In this document: one piece after another, positions 63,933 to 64,000 of the stretch
Layout: each line of letters begins with the position of its first letter
How positions within the stretch are numbered: position 1 is the first letter of the stretch
Assembly: GCF_004011695.2 (NCBI RefSeq)
Contig: NC_082406.1
Span: 2,232,001-2,296,000 of the forward strand
Direction: 5' to 3'
From: Ascochyta rabiei
Taxonomy: Eukaryota > Ascomycota > Dothideomycetes > Pleosporales > Didymellaceae
Length of the DNA stretch: 64,000 nt
Program-made: the position numbers and the translations under genes
Notes under the pieces: model-generated
The model's database searches: none
What the model was told of the DNA's origin: nothing
What the model saw: the letters and a program-made list of their open reading frames with translations, nothing else

Positions 63933-64000
63933 ATGGTGCCTTTCCTCTTCAACGGCGGGCCCAGCTCGCCGCTGACTGAACTGTCCGACTGCGAATCCGA
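63933..64000 (+). CDS. start of a gene running off the window (partial)
   Basis: An ATG in excellent context (CACCATGGTG) after a long pyrimidine-rich leader opens a frame MVPFLFNGGPSSPLTELSDC that continues to the window edge. Too short to identify. Confidence 0.4.
   Translation, partial: MVPFLFNGGPSSPLTELSDCES

Overview
This is a nuclear chromosome window from a filamentous ascomycete. Genes carry short GT-AG introns (about 49-65 bp, a few near 200 bp), sit on both strands without operons, and encode eukaryotic proteins (GCN20, SSD1, GLE1, TIM44, UMP1, MED16, a uS11m ribosomal protein). A transposon in which tryptophan and other codons have become stop codons shows the C-to-T pattern of repeat-induced point mutation (RIP), a Pezizomycotina trait. 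Protein style suggests Dothideomycetes, but that is inference. Exon limits below were set by hand from splice consensus, reading-phase bookkeeping and family alignment from memory.

Layout. 1-5.4 kb: a WHI2-like BTB-fold regulator and the ABC-F translation factor GCN20, both on the minus strand. 6.35-8.20 kb: a complete Fot1/pogo-type DNA transposon with 60-bp terminal inverted repeats and a TA target duplication, RIP-inactivated but free of net frameshift. 9.6-12.9 kb: a large disordered protein of unknown function. 14.7-16.3 kb: a secreted, probably GPI-anchored PQQ-type sugar dehydrogenase. 16.9-18.6 kb: an F-box-like protein. 19-25 kb: an aromatic catabolism cluster, with a CYP504-type phenylacetate hydroxylase, fumarylacetoacetase and homogentisate 1,2-dioxygenase, the last two divergent from one 623-bp promoter. 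25.6-26.7 kb: a secreted ferritin-like Rds1 protein. 28.3-32.6 kb: the translational repressor SSD1. 34.3-36 kb: the mRNA export factor GLE1.

37.6-41 kb: a small 8-cysteine surface protein, a GH105 pectin-fragment hydrolase and a GIG1/DUF3605 protein. 41-43.2 kb: a DHA2-type MFS exporter. 44.3-49 kb: a TMEM19/DUF92 membrane protein, the proteasome assembly chaperone UMP1 (first coding exon is only ATG), and a prenylated ubiquitin-fold protein of UBL3/MUB type. 49-53 kb: an uncharacterised membrane protein, a doubtful ORF and a 2EXR-like protein. 53.7-56.3 kb: TIM44 and uS11m, two mitochondrial genes in divergent orientation. 56.4-62.6 kb: a DeSI-type PPPDE peptidase, the ATPase OLA1 and Mediator subunit MED16. 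A further gene probably begins at 63.93 kb and runs off the window.

Functionally the window is mostly core housekeeping. The accessory or specialised parts are the transposon, the homogentisate cluster and the extracellular enzymes (PQQ dehydrogenase, Rds1, GH105, 8-Cys protein). I saw no rRNA, convincing tRNA, CRISPR array, polyketide or peptide synthetase, or viral gene.
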